From: Streptomyces sp. R302
GTDB taxonomy: Bacteria; Actinomycetota; Actinomycetes; Streptomycetales; Streptomycetaceae
NCBI RefSeq assembly: GCF_012927245.1
Contig: NZ_JABBGE010000009.1
Location: forward strand, 391,327 to 455,326
Direction: 5' to 3'
DNA: 64,000 nucleotides
This document shows positions 17,009 to 25,751 of the stretch, piece after piece. The translations under genes and the position numbers were made by a program. The notes beneath the pieces were generated by a model, which worked only from the letters and a program-made list of their open reading frames with translations, searched no databases and was not told where the DNA came from. Position 1 is the first letter of the stretch. Each line of letters starts with the position of its first letter.

Positions 17009-17114
17009 GCTCACGCCCCCATGGTGCGGGATGCCCCCGTGCGGCCGTCGCGCCGATTGACGGCCCTCGTCAATCGGCGCGCGGGACGGTCCCGACCGGG
17101 CCCAGAGTGAGCCC

Positions 17115-17354
17115 ATGGACGCGCTGCAACAGCACCTCTTCGACAGCTACCGGGCCGCGCGGCGGGGCGAGCCCGCGCCGCCCGCCCCCGGCACCCACGA
17201 CCTGGCCGTGCTCCGCGAACTCCGCGACCACCGCCGCTTCGCGCGCGTGCTCGCCGGCCGCCCCGCGACCGGCCCCCTCGGCAGGACCCTCGCCGCCCTC
17301 CGGTCCCGCCTCGGCCTCCGCCGCCCGCAGACCGGCCCCACGGACCGCCCCTGA
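17115..17354 (+). CDS. small Arg/Ala-rich protein of unknown function
   Basis: A 79-aa reading frame starts at the ATG at 17115 (MDALQQHLFDSYRAARRGE) and lies 106 bp from the divergent ArsR-type gene. The N-terminal half looks like real protein (balanced residues, amphipathic helices HDLAVLRELRDHRRFARVL); the C-terminal end is Arg/Pro-rich. CAGAGT sits 6 nt before the ATG. No family is recognised, and the frame could be fortuitous in such G+C-rich DNA. Confidence 0.5.
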   Translation: MDALQQHLFDSYRAARRGEPAPPAPGTHDLAVLRELRDHRRFARVLAGRPATGPLGRTLAALRSRLGLRRPQTGPTDRP

Positions 17355-17420
17355 CCGGCCCCGACGGCCGACGGCACACGCACGACCCCCACGAGCAAGC
17401 CCCACACGGACGAAACGAAC

Positions 17421-17850
17421 GGCCCTCGTACGGCCCCGGGCTTCGTACGGCGTCGGGTCTCCGGACGCCGTATGGCCCCGGGCCTCGGGTCTCGTACGGC
17501 CCCGGTCCTCGTACGGCCTCGGGTCTCGGGCCGCCGTACGGGCCCCGGCCCCGGGTCTCGTACGGCCCCGGGCCTCGGGTCTCGTACGGCCCCCGGCCTC
17601 GGATCTCGTACGGCCGCCGGTCAGGGCCGCCGTACAGCCCCCCCCCCGGCCCCGGGCAGCCTCGGGCCGCCGTACGGCTCCGGACCTCGGATCTAGTACA
17701 GCCCCCGGCTTCGGGTCTCGTACGGCCCGCGGGCCTCGGGCCGCCGTATGGCCCCGGGCCTCGGGCCGCAGTACGGTCCCCGGCCTCGGGTCGCCTCGGG
17801 CCGCCGCATGGCCGCCCCCGGCCTCGGATCTCGTACGGCCCCCGGGCCGG
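17421..17850. repeat. array of about 17 degenerate 24-bp repeats
   Basis: The 500-bp gap between the small gene and threonine aldolase is filled by a degenerate direct repeat with consensus near CCTCGGGTCTCGTACGGCCC. The core CGTACGG (or variant GTATGG, GTACAG) recurs near 17428, 17445, 17469, 17492, 17510, 17535, 17559, 17582, 17607, 17629, 17671, 17694, 17718, 17744, 17769, 17803 and 17830, mostly 22-26 bp apart. There are no unique spacers, so it is not a CRISPR array. One frame reads as an eight-residue repeat (PGLGSRTA), but I see no start or codon bias that would make it a gene. No terminator or promoter is evident. Confidence 0.85.
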
Positions 17851-17854
17851 GCCT

Positions 17855-19102
17855 TCAGGCCTCGATGAGCGTCAGGAAGTCGCGTACGGCCTTTCTGACG
17901 TCCTCGGGCGTCCACTCCAGGCCCTCCCCGGCCACCGTCACCTCGGTGACGGCGGTCCCCGGCGGGCCGCCGGGGACCGGTGCGAACCAGCGGCGGAAGA
18001 GGCAGGTCCCGGTCCGCTCGGTCAGCGCGAGCGCCGCCGCCGTCAGGACGTCGGGCTCGTACGGGAGCCACACCTGGAACTGGTGGGTGTGCGGCACCTC
18101 CGGGTGCACCCGGAACCAGCCGGGACCGTCCTTCCCGGCGAGCGCCTCGCGCAGCGCCTCCGCCACCACGCGCGCGTGGGCCACGTACGAGGGCAGCCGG
18201 GGCAGCTCGGTGTCCAGGCCGCGCAGCGCCGAGAGCGCGGTCGCGTACTGCTGGAAGACCAGGCCCCCGTACCGGTGGAGCCAGACCCTGGCCTCCGCCA
18301 CCAGCTCCTCGGGCCCGGCCAGCACGGCCCCGGACATCCCGCCGAGGGACTTGTAGAACGACACGTACACGCTGTCCGCGAGCCCGGCGATCTCCGCGAG
18401 CGGACGCCCGAAGTGCGTCGGGCACTCCCACAGCCGGGCGCCGTCGAAGTGGACCACCGCGTCCCGCTCCCTGGCCGCCTCGACGGTCGCGGTCAGCTCC
18501 TCCCAGGACGGCAGCACGAAGCCCGCGTCCCGCAGCGGCAGCTCCAGCATCAGCGTCCCGAAGGGCTCCGGGTGGTCCCGTACCTCCTCGGCCGTCGGCA
18601 GCCGGGGCGCGTCCGTCGGGTGGACCGTCCGCAGCCCCGACACGGTCCCGAAGGCGTCGTCCTCGTGGACCTCGGGGTGGGCGAGCGGGTGGAGCGCGAC
18701 GACCGGGCTGCCGGTGCGCCCGGCCCAGCAGCGCAGGGCCACCTGCTGGGCCATGGTGCCGGTGGGGAGGAAGACGGCGGCCTCCATCCCCAGCTCCTCG
18801 GCGACCCGCCGCTCCAGGACCTCCACGAGACCGTCGCCGTACGTGTCGGGGAGCGCGTCCGCGAGGTCCGCCGCGTCCGTCCAGTCGGCGAGCTCGCGCA
18901 GCCGCGCGCCGACCGTGCCGTCCACGGACGGGCGCCACAGCGTGCGCGCGGCCCCGCCCCACACCTGGGTCCGGTACCGCCGCGCCGCCCCCTCGTCAAG
19001 GTCCTTCCCGGTCACCTCGTCCGACACCCCGCCGGTCACGTCTCCGGTCACCTCTCCCGTCACCGCTTCGGGCGTCTCCGGTGGCAGCTGATCCCTGTTC
19101 AT
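17855..19102 (-). CDS. low-specificity threonine aldolase / beta-eliminating lyase family protein
   Basis: A 415-aa PLP-dependent fold-type I enzyme (PF01212). The family cleaves threonine or allo-threonine to glycine and acetaldehyde. Features are AVFLPTGTMAQQVALR, HFDGARLWECPTHFGRP (cofactor Asp) and the PLP lysine in VSFYKSLGGMSGAVL. The first 40 residues are an unusual Val-Thr-Gly-rich stretch (TGEVTGDVTGG) not seen in the family, which may be non-essential or mean that the true start is a later GTG. A GATGAT hexamer lies 6 nt upstream of the ATG at 19102, with no Shine-Dalgarno. Divergent from the DUF2520-panC operon. Confidence 0.88.
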   Translation of the reverse strand: MNRDQLPPETPEAVTGEVTGDVTGGVSDEVTGKDLDEGAARRYRTQVWGGAARTLWRPSVDGTVGARLRELADWTDAADLADALPDTYGDGLVEVLERRVAEELGMEAAVFLPTGTMAQQVALRCWAGRTGSPVVALHPLAHPEVHEDDAFGTVSGLRTVHPTDAPRLPTAEEVRDHPEPFGTLMLELPLRDAGFVLPSWEELTATVEAARERDAVVHFDGARLWECPTHFGRPLAEIAGLADSVYVSFYKSLGGMSGAVLAGPEELVAEARVWLHRYGGLVFQQYATALSALRGLDTELPRLPSYVAHARVVAEALREALAGKDGPGWFRVHPEVPHTHQFQVWLPYEPDVLTAAALALTERTGTCLFRRWFAPVPGGPPGTAVTEVTVAGEGLEWTPEDVRKAVRDFLTLIEA

Positions 19103-19240
19103 GGAGCGATCATCACACCGCCCCCCGCACCCCCGCCCGCGGGTTTCGGGCAGCCGGGAGGAGGCGCGAAACGCTGGCGTAGCATGACGAGAAATCGTCC
19201 GGTACCCGCCGAGGACTGGAACGGAAGGCCCGTAACCACC

Positions 19241-20218
19241 GTGAACGCACCCGCAGCGCCAGAGCCCAGGGCCGAGGACCGGCCCGCCCGGCTGACCGTC
19301 GGGGTCGTCGGCGCAGGCCGCGTCGGCCCCGCGCTCGCCGCCTCCCTCCGGCTCGCCGGACACCGCCCCGTCGCCGTCTCCGCGGTCTCCGACGCCTCCC
19401 GGCGCCGGGCCGCCGCGCTGCTGCCGGACGTGCCGGTGGTGGAGCCCGCGCGGGTGCTCGCGCTCGCCGACCTCGTCCTGCTGACCGTCCCGGACGACGC
19501 CCTGCCGGGCCTCGTCGAGGGACTCGCCGGGACCGGCGCCGTCCGGCCCGGCCAGCTGATCGTGCACACCTCGGGGCGGTACGGCGCCCGGGTCCTGGAC
19601 CCGGCCCGGCGCGCGGGCGCGCTCCCGCTGGCCCTGCACCCGGCGATGACCTTCACCGGCACCGCCGTGGACGTGCAGCGGCTCGCCGGCTGCTCCTTCG
19701 GGGTGACCGCGCCGGAGGAGCTGCGGCTCGCCGCCGAGGCGCTGGTCATCGAGATGGGCGGGGAGCCCGAGTGGATCGCCGAGGAGGCCCGGCCGCTCTA
19801 CCACGCGGCCCTCGCCCTCGGCGCGAACCACCTGGTCACCCTGGTGGCCCAGTCGATGGAACTGCTCCGCACGGCCGGCGTCGCCGCCCCCGACCGGATG
19901 CTCGGCCCCCTCCTGGGCGCCGCCCTCGACAACGCGCTGCGGTCCGGCGACGCGGCCCTGACCGGCCCCGTCGCGCGCGGCGACGCCGGCACGGTCGCCG
20001 CCCACGTCGCCGAGCTCCGCAAGCACGCCCCCGGCACCGTCGCCGGCTACCTGGCGATGGCCCGGACGACCGCCGACCGGGCGCTGGCGCACGGCCTGCT
20101 CAAGCCGGAGCTGGCCCAGGATCTGTTGGGCGTCCTCGCCGCCGACCCCGCCGCAGACACGACCGGCCCCGCAGACACGACCGGCCCCGACGACGGGCCG
20201 CGAGGAGACGACCGATGA
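19241..20218 (+). CDS. Rossmann-like / DUF2520 oxidoreductase-like protein
   Basis: The 325-aa protein has an N-terminal NAD(P)-binding Rossmann domain (LTVGVVGAGRVGPALAASLRLAGH, residues about 22-45; LLTVPDDALPGLV) and a C-terminal all-helical DUF2520 domain (HPAMTFTG, YHAALALGANHLVTL). It resembles pyrroline-5-carboxylate and ketopantoate reductase folds. The stop overlaps the panC start (ATGA), and panC, nadB, nadC and coaX follow, tying it to cofactor synthesis. The ATG at 19184 overlaps a probable -10 (TAGCAT, 19180-19185), so I use the GTG at 19241. Activity has not been established to my knowledge. Confidence 0.85.
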   Translation: MNAPAAPEPRAEDRPARLTVGVVGAGRVGPALAASLRLAGHRPVAVSAVSDASRRRAAALLPDVPVVEPARVLALADLVLLTVPDDALPGLVEGLAGTGAVRPGQLIVHTSGRYGARVLDPARRAGALPLALHPAMTFTGTAVDVQRLAGCSFGVTAPEELRLAAEALVIEMGGEPEWIAEEARPLYHAALALGANHLVTLVAQSMELLRTAGVAAPDRMLGPLLGAALDNALRSGDAALTGPVARGDAGTVAAHVAELRKHAPGTVAGYLAMARTTADRALAHGLLKPELAQDLLGVLAADPAADTTGPADTTGPDDGPRGDDR

Positions 20219-21285
20219 CCCTGACCGACCGGAAGAACCCCGGGCGGCACGCGCCGGCGGAGCTGGTCTCCACGGTCGCGGAACTGGCACGCGCGCGTGC
20301 GAGCTTCGGCGGCCCGCCGGGGCACAACGCCGTCGTCATGACCATGGGCGCCCTCCACGAGGGGCACGCCACCCTGATCCGGGCCGCCCGCGAGCGGGTC
20401 GGCGCGGACGGCTTCGTCGTCGTCACCGTCTTCGTCAACCCGCTCCAGTTCGGCGCGGGCGAGGACCTCGACCGCTACCCGCGCACCCTCGACGCCGACC
20501 TGGAGCTGGCCTTCGCCGCCGGCGCCAGTGCCGTCTTCGCGCCCTCCGTCGACGAGGTCTACCCCGGCGGGCAGCCGCAGGTCCGGATCACCGCGGGCCC
20601 CATGGGCGACCGCCTGGAGGGCGCCTCCCGCCCCGGGCACTTCGACGGCGTCCTCACCGTCGTCGCCAAGCTCCTCCACCTCACCGGGCCCGACCTGGCC
20701 TTCTTCGGCCAGAAGGACGCCCAGCAGCTGGCCGTCATCCGGCGCATGGCGCGGGACCTGAACTTCCCCGTCGAGATCGTCGGCGTCCCCACGGTCCGCG
20801 AGGACGACGGCCTCGCCCTGTCGAGCCGCAACCGCTACCTGTCGGCCGCCGAGCGGCACACCGCCCTCGCGCTGTCCCGGGCCCTGTTCGCCGCCCGCGA
20901 CCGGCTCGCCGCGCAGGAGGCGCTGCACGCGCGCGCCGTCGCCCTGCCCGGCGCCCAGGGGCGGGCCGGGAACCGCGCCGAGGCGCTGTCCCGGCTCGGC
21001 GAGGCCCGGGCCGCCGCCGACGCGCACGCGGTCGCGCAGGCCGCCGAGGGCGGCGGCGCCGAGGCCGTCCGGGCCGCGGCCCGGGGCGTCCTCGACGAGG
21101 CCGCGAAGGCCGAGCCGCCGCTCGTCCTCGACTACCTGGCGCTGATCGACCCCGCCGACTTCACCGAGGTCGAGGACGGCCACCGGGGCGAGGCGATCCT
21201 GGCGCTCGCCGCGCGCGTGGGCACCACCCGGCTGATCGACAACATCCCGATGACCTTCGGAGCCACCCAGGGAGCCGCCTCGTGA
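20215..21285 (+). CDS. panC: pantoate-beta-alanine ligase
   Basis: PanC condenses pantoate and beta-alanine with ATP to pantothenate, the precursor of CoA. The 356-aa protein shows VVMTMGALHEGHATLIR (HIGH-like), FVNPLQFGAGEDLDRYPRT, FFGQKDAQQLAVIRRM and LALSSRNRYLS. It is 60-70 residues longer than typical PanC because of an Ala-rich insertion (residues about 235-290) before the conserved LDYLALIDP segment. It overlaps both neighbours by four bases (ATGA upstream, GTGA downstream), so its translation is coupled to the DUF2520 gene and nadB. Confidence 0.95.
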   Translation: MTLTDRKNPGRHAPAELVSTVAELARARASFGGPPGHNAVVMTMGALHEGHATLIRAARERVGADGFVVVTVFVNPLQFGAGEDLDRYPRTLDADLELAFAAGASAVFAPSVDEVYPGGQPQVRITAGPMGDRLEGASRPGHFDGVLTVVAKLLHLTGPDLAFFGQKDAQQLAVIRRMARDLNFPVEIVGVPTVREDDGLALSSRNRYLSAAERHTALALSRALFAARDRLAAQEALHARAVALPGAQGRAGNRAEALSRLGEARAAADAHAVAQAAEGGGAEAVRAAARGVLDEAAKAEPPLVLDYLALIDPADFTEVEDGHRGEAILALAARVGTTRLIDNIPMTFGATQGAAS

Positions 21286-22955
21286 CCGGAATACGACTGC
21301 ACGCCCCCGCGCCCGGCTGGGCCATCGACGCCGACGTCGTCGTGGTGGGCTCGGGCGTCGCCGGACTGACGGCCGCCCTGCGCTGCACCGCCGCCGGGCT
21401 CCGTACGGTCGTCGTCACCAAGGCCAACCTGGACGACGGCTCCACCCGCTGGGCCCAGGGCGGCATCGCCGCCGCGCTCGGCGAGGGCGACACCCCGGGG
21501 CAGCACCTGGACGACACCCTCGTCGCCGGCGCCGGGCTCTGCGACGAGCCGGCCGTCCGCCTCCTCGTCACCGAGGGCCCCGACGCCGTCCGCCGCCTCA
21601 TGGCCACCGGCGCCGACTTCGACCGTACCGACGACGGCGAGATCGCCCTCACCCGCGAGGGCGGCCACCACCGCCGCCGGATCGCCCACGCGGGCGGCGA
21701 CGCCACCGGCGCCGAGATCTCCCGGGCCCTGGTCGAGGCGATCCGCGAGCGGGGGGTGCGCACCATCGAGCACGCGCTCGTCCTCGACCTCCTCAAGGAC
21801 GACGAGGGGCGCACGGCCGGCGTCACCCTGCACGTCATGGGCGAGGGCCAGCACGACGGCGTCGGCGCCGTCCGCGCCCCCGCCGTGGTCCTCGCCACCG
21901 GCGGCATGGGCCAGGTCTTCTCCGCCACCACCAACCCGTCCGTCTCCACCGGCGACGGCGTCGCCCTCGCGCTGCGCGCCGGCGCCGAGGTCTCCGACCT
22001 GGAGTTCGTCCAGTTCCACCCGACCGTGCTGTTCCTCGGCGCCGGCGCCGAGGGCCAGCAGCCGCTCGTCTCCGAGGCGGTACGCGGCGAGGGCGCCCAC
22101 CTGGTCGACGCGGACGGCGTCCGCTTCATGCTCGGGCAGCACGAGCTGGCCGAGCTCGCGCCCCGGGACATCGTCGCCAAGGCGATCACCCGCCGCATGG
22201 CGGAGCAGGGCGCCGAGCACATGTACCTCGACGCCCGGCACTTCGGCGCCGAGATGTGGGAGCACCGCTTCCCCACGATCCTGGCCGCCTGCCGGGCGCA
22301 CGGCATCGACCCGGTCACCGACCCGATCCCGGTCGCCCCGGCCGCGCACTACGCCTCCGGCGGCATCCGCACCGACCTCGGCGGCCGCACCACCGTCCCC
22401 GGCCTGTACGCCTGCGGCGAGGTCGCCTGCACCGGCGTGCACGGCGCCAACCGGCTGGCCTCGAACTCGCTCCTGGAGGGCCTGGTCTTCGCGGAGCGGA
22501 TCGCCGCCGACATCGCCGAGCACGGCCCGCACCGCGAGGGCGTGGCGAAGAACGAGGACGGCGAGGTGCTGACCCTCGTCGCGCCCGAGGCCCGCCGCGA
22601 GATCCAGCGGATCATGACCAGGGACGCGGGCGTGCTGCGGTCGGCCGCCTCCCTGACGGCCGCCTGCGACGCCCTGGAGGCGCTGCGGCAGGACACCGAG
22701 GAGGAGCGCAAGGCCGCCGAGCCGGGCGTCGACTCCTGGGAGACCACCAACCTCCTGTGCGTCGCCCGGGTCCTGGCCGCGGCCGCCCTGGCCCGCGAGG
22801 AGACGCGCGGCTGCCACTGGCGGGAGGACCGCCCGGACCGGGACGACGAGAAGTGGCGCCGCCACCTGGTCGTCCGGATCGCCGCCGACCGCCGCCCGGT
22901 GGTCCGCGTCACCGAAGGCGCGGACTTCCCGCCCGTGACCCCCGAAGCCCCGTGA
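21282..22955 (+). CDS. nadB: L-aspartate oxidase
   Basis: NadB is the FAD enzyme that oxidises L-aspartate to iminoaspartate, the first step of de novo NAD synthesis. The 557-aa flavoprotein has the dinucleotide-binding VVVGSGVAGLTAALR near residue 20, STRWAQGGIAAALG, the active-site HRRRIAHAGGDATGAEI, FVQFHPT, and the C-terminal helical domain (RREIQRIMTRDAGVLR). The GTG start overlaps the panC stop. nadC follows in the operon; no nadA (quinolinate synthase) lies in the window, so it must be elsewhere. Confidence 0.95.
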   Translation: MTGIRLHAPAPGWAIDADVVVVGSGVAGLTAALRCTAAGLRTVVVTKANLDDGSTRWAQGGIAAALGEGDTPGQHLDDTLVAGAGLCDEPAVRLLVTEGPDAVRRLMATGADFDRTDDGEIALTREGGHHRRRIAHAGGDATGAEISRALVEAIRERGVRTIEHALVLDLLKDDEGRTAGVTLHVMGEGQHDGVGAVRAPAVVLATGGMGQVFSATTNPSVSTGDGVALALRAGAEVSDLEFVQFHPTVLFLGAGAEGQQPLVSEAVRGEGAHLVDADGVRFMLGQHELAELAPRDIVAKAITRRMAEQGAEHMYLDARHFGAEMWEHRFPTILAACRAHGIDPVTDPIPVAPAAHYASGGIRTDLGGRTTVPGLYACGEVACTGVHGANRLASNSLLEGLVFAERIAADIAEHGPHREGVAKNEDGEVLTLVAPEARREIQRIMTRDAGVLRSAASLTAACDALEALRQDTEEERKAAEPGVDSWETTNLLCVARVLAAAALAREETRGCHWREDRPDRDDEKWRRHLVVRIAADRRPVVRVTEGADFPPVTPEAP

Positions 22956-22995
22956 TTTTCCCCCGAAGCCCCGTCACCCCCAGGGAGCAGCAGCC

Positions 22996-24009
22996 GTGAG
23001 CACGCCCGAGGAATCCCGTCCCGAGCCCGTGGACGTCCCTCTCATCCAGATCAGCTCGCACGAGGAGTCCGGCGGCTGCGGCGACGGCTGCGGCTGCGGC
23101 GACGCGGAGGAGTACGAGTGCGGGCTCGACCCCGCGCTCGCCCAGCTGCTCGCCGACGCCGGCCTCGACCCCGTACAGGTCGAGGACATCGCCCACCTGG
23201 CGATCGCCGAGGACCTCGACGGCGGCGTCGACGTGACGACCGTGGCGACCGTCCCCGAGGACGCCGTCGCGACCGCCGACTTCGTGGCCCGGGAGGCCGG
23301 CGTGGTCGCCGGCCTGCGGGTGGCGGAGGCGGTCCTGTCGATCGTCTGCACCGAGGAGTTCGAGGTCGAGCGGCACCGTGAGGACGGCGAGCGCGTCGAG
23401 CCCGGCGACCTGCTGCTCAGCGTCACCGCCCGCACCCGCGACCTGCTCACCGGCGAGCGCAGCGCGCTGAACATCCTGTGCCGCCTCTCCGGCATCGCCA
23501 CCGCCACGCGCGCGTGGGCGGACGTCCTGGAGGGCACGAAGGCCAGGGTCCGCGACACCCGCAAGACGACGCCGGGGCTGCGCGCCCTGGAGAAGTACGC
23601 GGTCCGCTGCGGCGGCGGCGTCAACCATCGGATGTCGCTCTCGGACGCGGCGCTGGTGAAGGACAACCACGTGGTGGCCGCCGGCGGTGTCGCCGAGGCC
23701 TTCCAGGCCGTGCGCGAGGCCTTCCCCGAGCTGCCGATCGAGGTCGAGGTCGACACCATGCACCAGGTCCGCGAGGTCCTCGACGCGGGCGCCGACCTGA
23801 TCCTGCTCGACAACTTCACCCCGGACGAGACCGAGGAGGCCGTGGCCCTGGTCGGCGGCCGCGCGGCCCTGGAGTCCTCCGGCCGGCTGACCCTGGAGAA
23901 CGCGGCGGCGTACGCGGCGACCGGCGTGGACTACCTGGCGGTCGGCGGCCTCACGCACTCCTCCCCGATCCTCGACATCGGCCTGGACCTGCGCGAGGTG
24001 CGCGACTGA
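22996..24009 (+). CDS. nadC: nicotinate-nucleotide diphosphorylase (carboxylating), with Cys-rich N-terminal extension
   Basis: NadC converts quinolinate and PRPP to nicotinate mononucleotide. The 337-aa protein contains the expected EDLDGGVDVTT, GERSALNILCRLSGIAT, RDTRKTTPGLRALEKYAVRCGGG, VKDNHV and DTMHQVREVLDAGADLILLDN. The first 45 residues are an extra segment with a glycine-cysteine cluster (Cys 28, 32, 34 and 42 in GGCGDGCGCGD), not part of ordinary NadC, that could bind a metal or Fe-S cluster. GGGAGCAGCAGCC precedes the GTG at 22996. Stop and coaX start overlap by one base (TGATG). Confidence 0.94.
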   Translation: MSTPEESRPEPVDVPLIQISSHEESGGCGDGCGCGDAEEYECGLDPALAQLLADAGLDPVQVEDIAHLAIAEDLDGGVDVTTVATVPEDAVATADFVAREAGVVAGLRVAEAVLSIVCTEEFEVERHREDGERVEPGDLLLSVTARTRDLLTGERSALNILCRLSGIATATRAWADVLEGTKARVRDTRKTTPGLRALEKYAVRCGGGVNHRMSLSDAALVKDNHVVAAGGVAEAFQAVREAFPELPIEVEVDTMHQVREVLDAGADLILLDNFTPDETEEAVALVGGRAALESSGRLTLENAAAYAATGVDYLAVGGLTHSSPILDIGLDLREVRD

Positions 24010-24815
24010 TGCTCCTCACCATCGACGTCGGCAACACGCACACGGTCCTCGGGCTCTTCGACGGCGAGGAGATCGTCGAGCACTGGCGGATCTCCACGGA
24101 TCCCAGCAGGACCGCCGACGAGATGGCGGTCCTGCTCCAGGGCCTGATGGGCATGCACCCGCTGCTCGGCGCGGAGCTGAGCGACGGGATCGAGGGGATC
24201 GCGATCTGCGCCACGGTCCCCTCGGTCCTGCACGAGCTGCGCGAGGTGACCCGCCGCTACTACGGGGACGTGCCGGCGGTCCTCGTGGAGCCCGGTGTGA
24301 AGACGGGCGTGCCGATCCTCACCGACAACCCGAAGGAGGTCGGCGCGGACCGCATCATCAACGCGGTCGCCGCCGTCGAGCTCTACGGCGGCCCGGCGAT
24401 CGTCGTCGACTTCGGCACGGCGACCACGTACGACGCGGTCACCGCGCGCGGCGAGTACGCGGGCGGCGCGATCGCCCCCGGCATCGAGATCTCGGTCGAG
24501 GCGCTGGGCGTGAAGGGCGCGATGCTCCGCAAGATCGAGCTGGTCAGGCCGCGCGGGGTGATCGGGAAGAACACGGTCGAGGCGATGCAGTCCGGCATCG
24601 TCTTCGGCTACGCGGGCCAGGTCGACGGCGTCGTGGCCCGCATGAAGCGCGAACTGGTGGGCCCGAAGGGCGACCCCTCCACGGTCACGGTGATCGCCAC
24701 CGGCGGCCTGGCCCCCATGGTCCTCCGCGACTCCGCCGAGATCGACCGCCACGAACCCTGGCTCACCCTCATAGGCCTCCGCCTCGTCTACGAACGCAAC
24801 GTCTCCCGCATGTGA
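24009..24815 (+). CDS. coaX: type III pantothenate kinase
   Basis: CoaX phosphorylates pantothenate, the first step of CoA synthesis from the vitamin, and is insensitive to CoA feedback. The 268-aa protein of the ASKHA fold has DVGNTHTVLGLF (phosphate 1), the VGADRI motif, IVVDFGTATTYDAV, YAGGAIAPGIEIS, and TVIATGGLAP (adenosine loop). It ends the five-gene operon DUF2520-panC-nadB-nadC-coaX, joining CoA and NAD synthesis in one transcript. Confidence 0.95.
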   Translation: MLLTIDVGNTHTVLGLFDGEEIVEHWRISTDPSRTADEMAVLLQGLMGMHPLLGAELSDGIEGIAICATVPSVLHELREVTRRYYGDVPAVLVEPGVKTGVPILTDNPKEVGADRIINAVAAVELYGGPAIVVDFGTATTYDAVTARGEYAGGAIAPGIEISVEALGVKGAMLRKIELVRPRGVIGKNTVEAMQSGIVFGYAGQVDGVVARMKRELVGPKGDPSTVTVIATGGLAPMVLRDSAEIDRHEPWLTLIGLRLVYERNVSRM

Positions 24816-24842
24816 CCCTCCCGAACACCCCAGACGTACGGA

Positions 24843-24860
24843 CCCCGCCCGCGCGCGGGG
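24843..24860 (+). terminator. short G+C hairpin after coaX; the rest of the 319-bp gap is featureless
   Basis: CCCCGC (24843-24848) pairs with GCGGGG (24855-24860) around a 6-nt loop, 28 bp after the coaX stop, with no T-run. The remaining gap to 25134 is G+C-rich, holds one copy of the 12-bp palindrome (24954) and, at its end, the TATCGT hexamer (25123-25128) before the next gene. I see no other structure. Confidence 0.4.
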
Positions 24861-25134
24861 CTCCGGCCGTTCGGCCGACCGCGCCTGCGCCGGCTCGGCC
24901 CCGGCCGCCTGCGTCCGCCGGGCGTCGGGCGCCGCGACCCGGCGATCCGTCCGCACGCGCGCGTGGGTGTCGGGAACGTGCGGGGTGCGGGGCCGCGTGC
25001 CTCGGCCGCCCCCGTCGGCCGTGTGCCGGGCGGTGGGTGTCCGGCGGGCGGCATGTGGGGGAATCTGCAGGTGGGGGCGACGCGCCGGGTGATCGTTGCG
25101 CGAAGTTTGTCCGATTAGCGCGTATCGTCGCCCC

Positions 25135-25737
25135 ATGCCCACGCCCTACGGATCCCGCGGCGGCATGGCGTTCAGTGCGGACGAGCTGCGTGTGCTCCGA
25201 CGCGCCCTCGCCAACGCCCTCCACCCCGCCCCCCTCCCGGACGAGGCCGTTCGCGACGCCCTCCGTCTGGCCGATTCCGTGGACGAGGCGGTGCGCGAGG
25301 CGGACCGGCTGCGCGCCTTCCTCCTCGCCGACCTGGTCCGCTACCGCGAGAGCCTCCCCGGCTCGCTCACCGGCTACCTGGAACGCCTGGAGGAGGCCCT
25401 GGCCGGCGGGTACGACCCCGGGGTCGACGACCTCGCCGCCCTGCGCGCCCTGCGTGCCAACGCGGCCGCCGCCCGGCTGCTCGACCGCTGCCAGGTCCTC
25501 GCCGAGCGCTCCGTGCGGGCCCGCCTCGCGCGCGTCTCCCAGGCCACCGCGAGCGCCCCGGCCGCCTCCCGCGCCCGGCTGCTCGCCCTGCCCGGCGGCC
25601 GCGCGGCCCAGGAGCCCCGCCCCAAGCCGCCGACCCCGACCCCCTCCGAGCGCCCGGTCCCCAAGCCCTCCGAGGTCTTCCCGCCACGCCGCCGCCCGGT
25701 ACCCCCGCCCCCACCCGAGGAACGGGTCGCGGGCTAG
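25135..25737 (+). CDS. conserved hypothetical protein, helical with Pro-rich tail
   Basis: A 200-aa protein: residues about 10-150 are predicted helical (FSADELRVLRRALANALH, DEAVREADRLRAFLLADLVRYRESL, DLAALRALRANAAAARLL), and the last 50 are Pro/Arg-rich. No membrane segment or signal peptide. The ATG at 25135 has TATCGT exactly 6 nt upstream and no ribosome site, so the mRNA may be leaderless. I recall similar proteins next to lsr2 in streptomycetes but know no function. Confidence 0.75.
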   Translation: MPTPYGSRGGMAFSADELRVLRRALANALHPAPLPDEAVRDALRLADSVDEAVREADRLRAFLLADLVRYRESLPGSLTGYLERLEEALAGGYDPGVDDLAALRALRANAAAARLLDRCQVLAERSVRARLARVSQATASAPAASRARLLALPGGRAAQEPRPKPPTPTPSERPVPKPSEVFPPRRRPVPPPPPEERVAG

Positions 25738-25751
25738 CTACCCTGGTCGGC

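Noticed and set aside
17421..17850. Repeat array considered as CRISPR.
   Set aside because: Repeats are degenerate, nearly contiguous at 22-26 bp, have no unique spacers, and no cas genes are nearby.
19184..19240. Earlier ATG start for the DUF2520 gene.
   Set aside because: It overlaps a probable -10 hexamer (TAGCAT), so it would not be in the mRNA; the GTG at 19241 fits the family start better.
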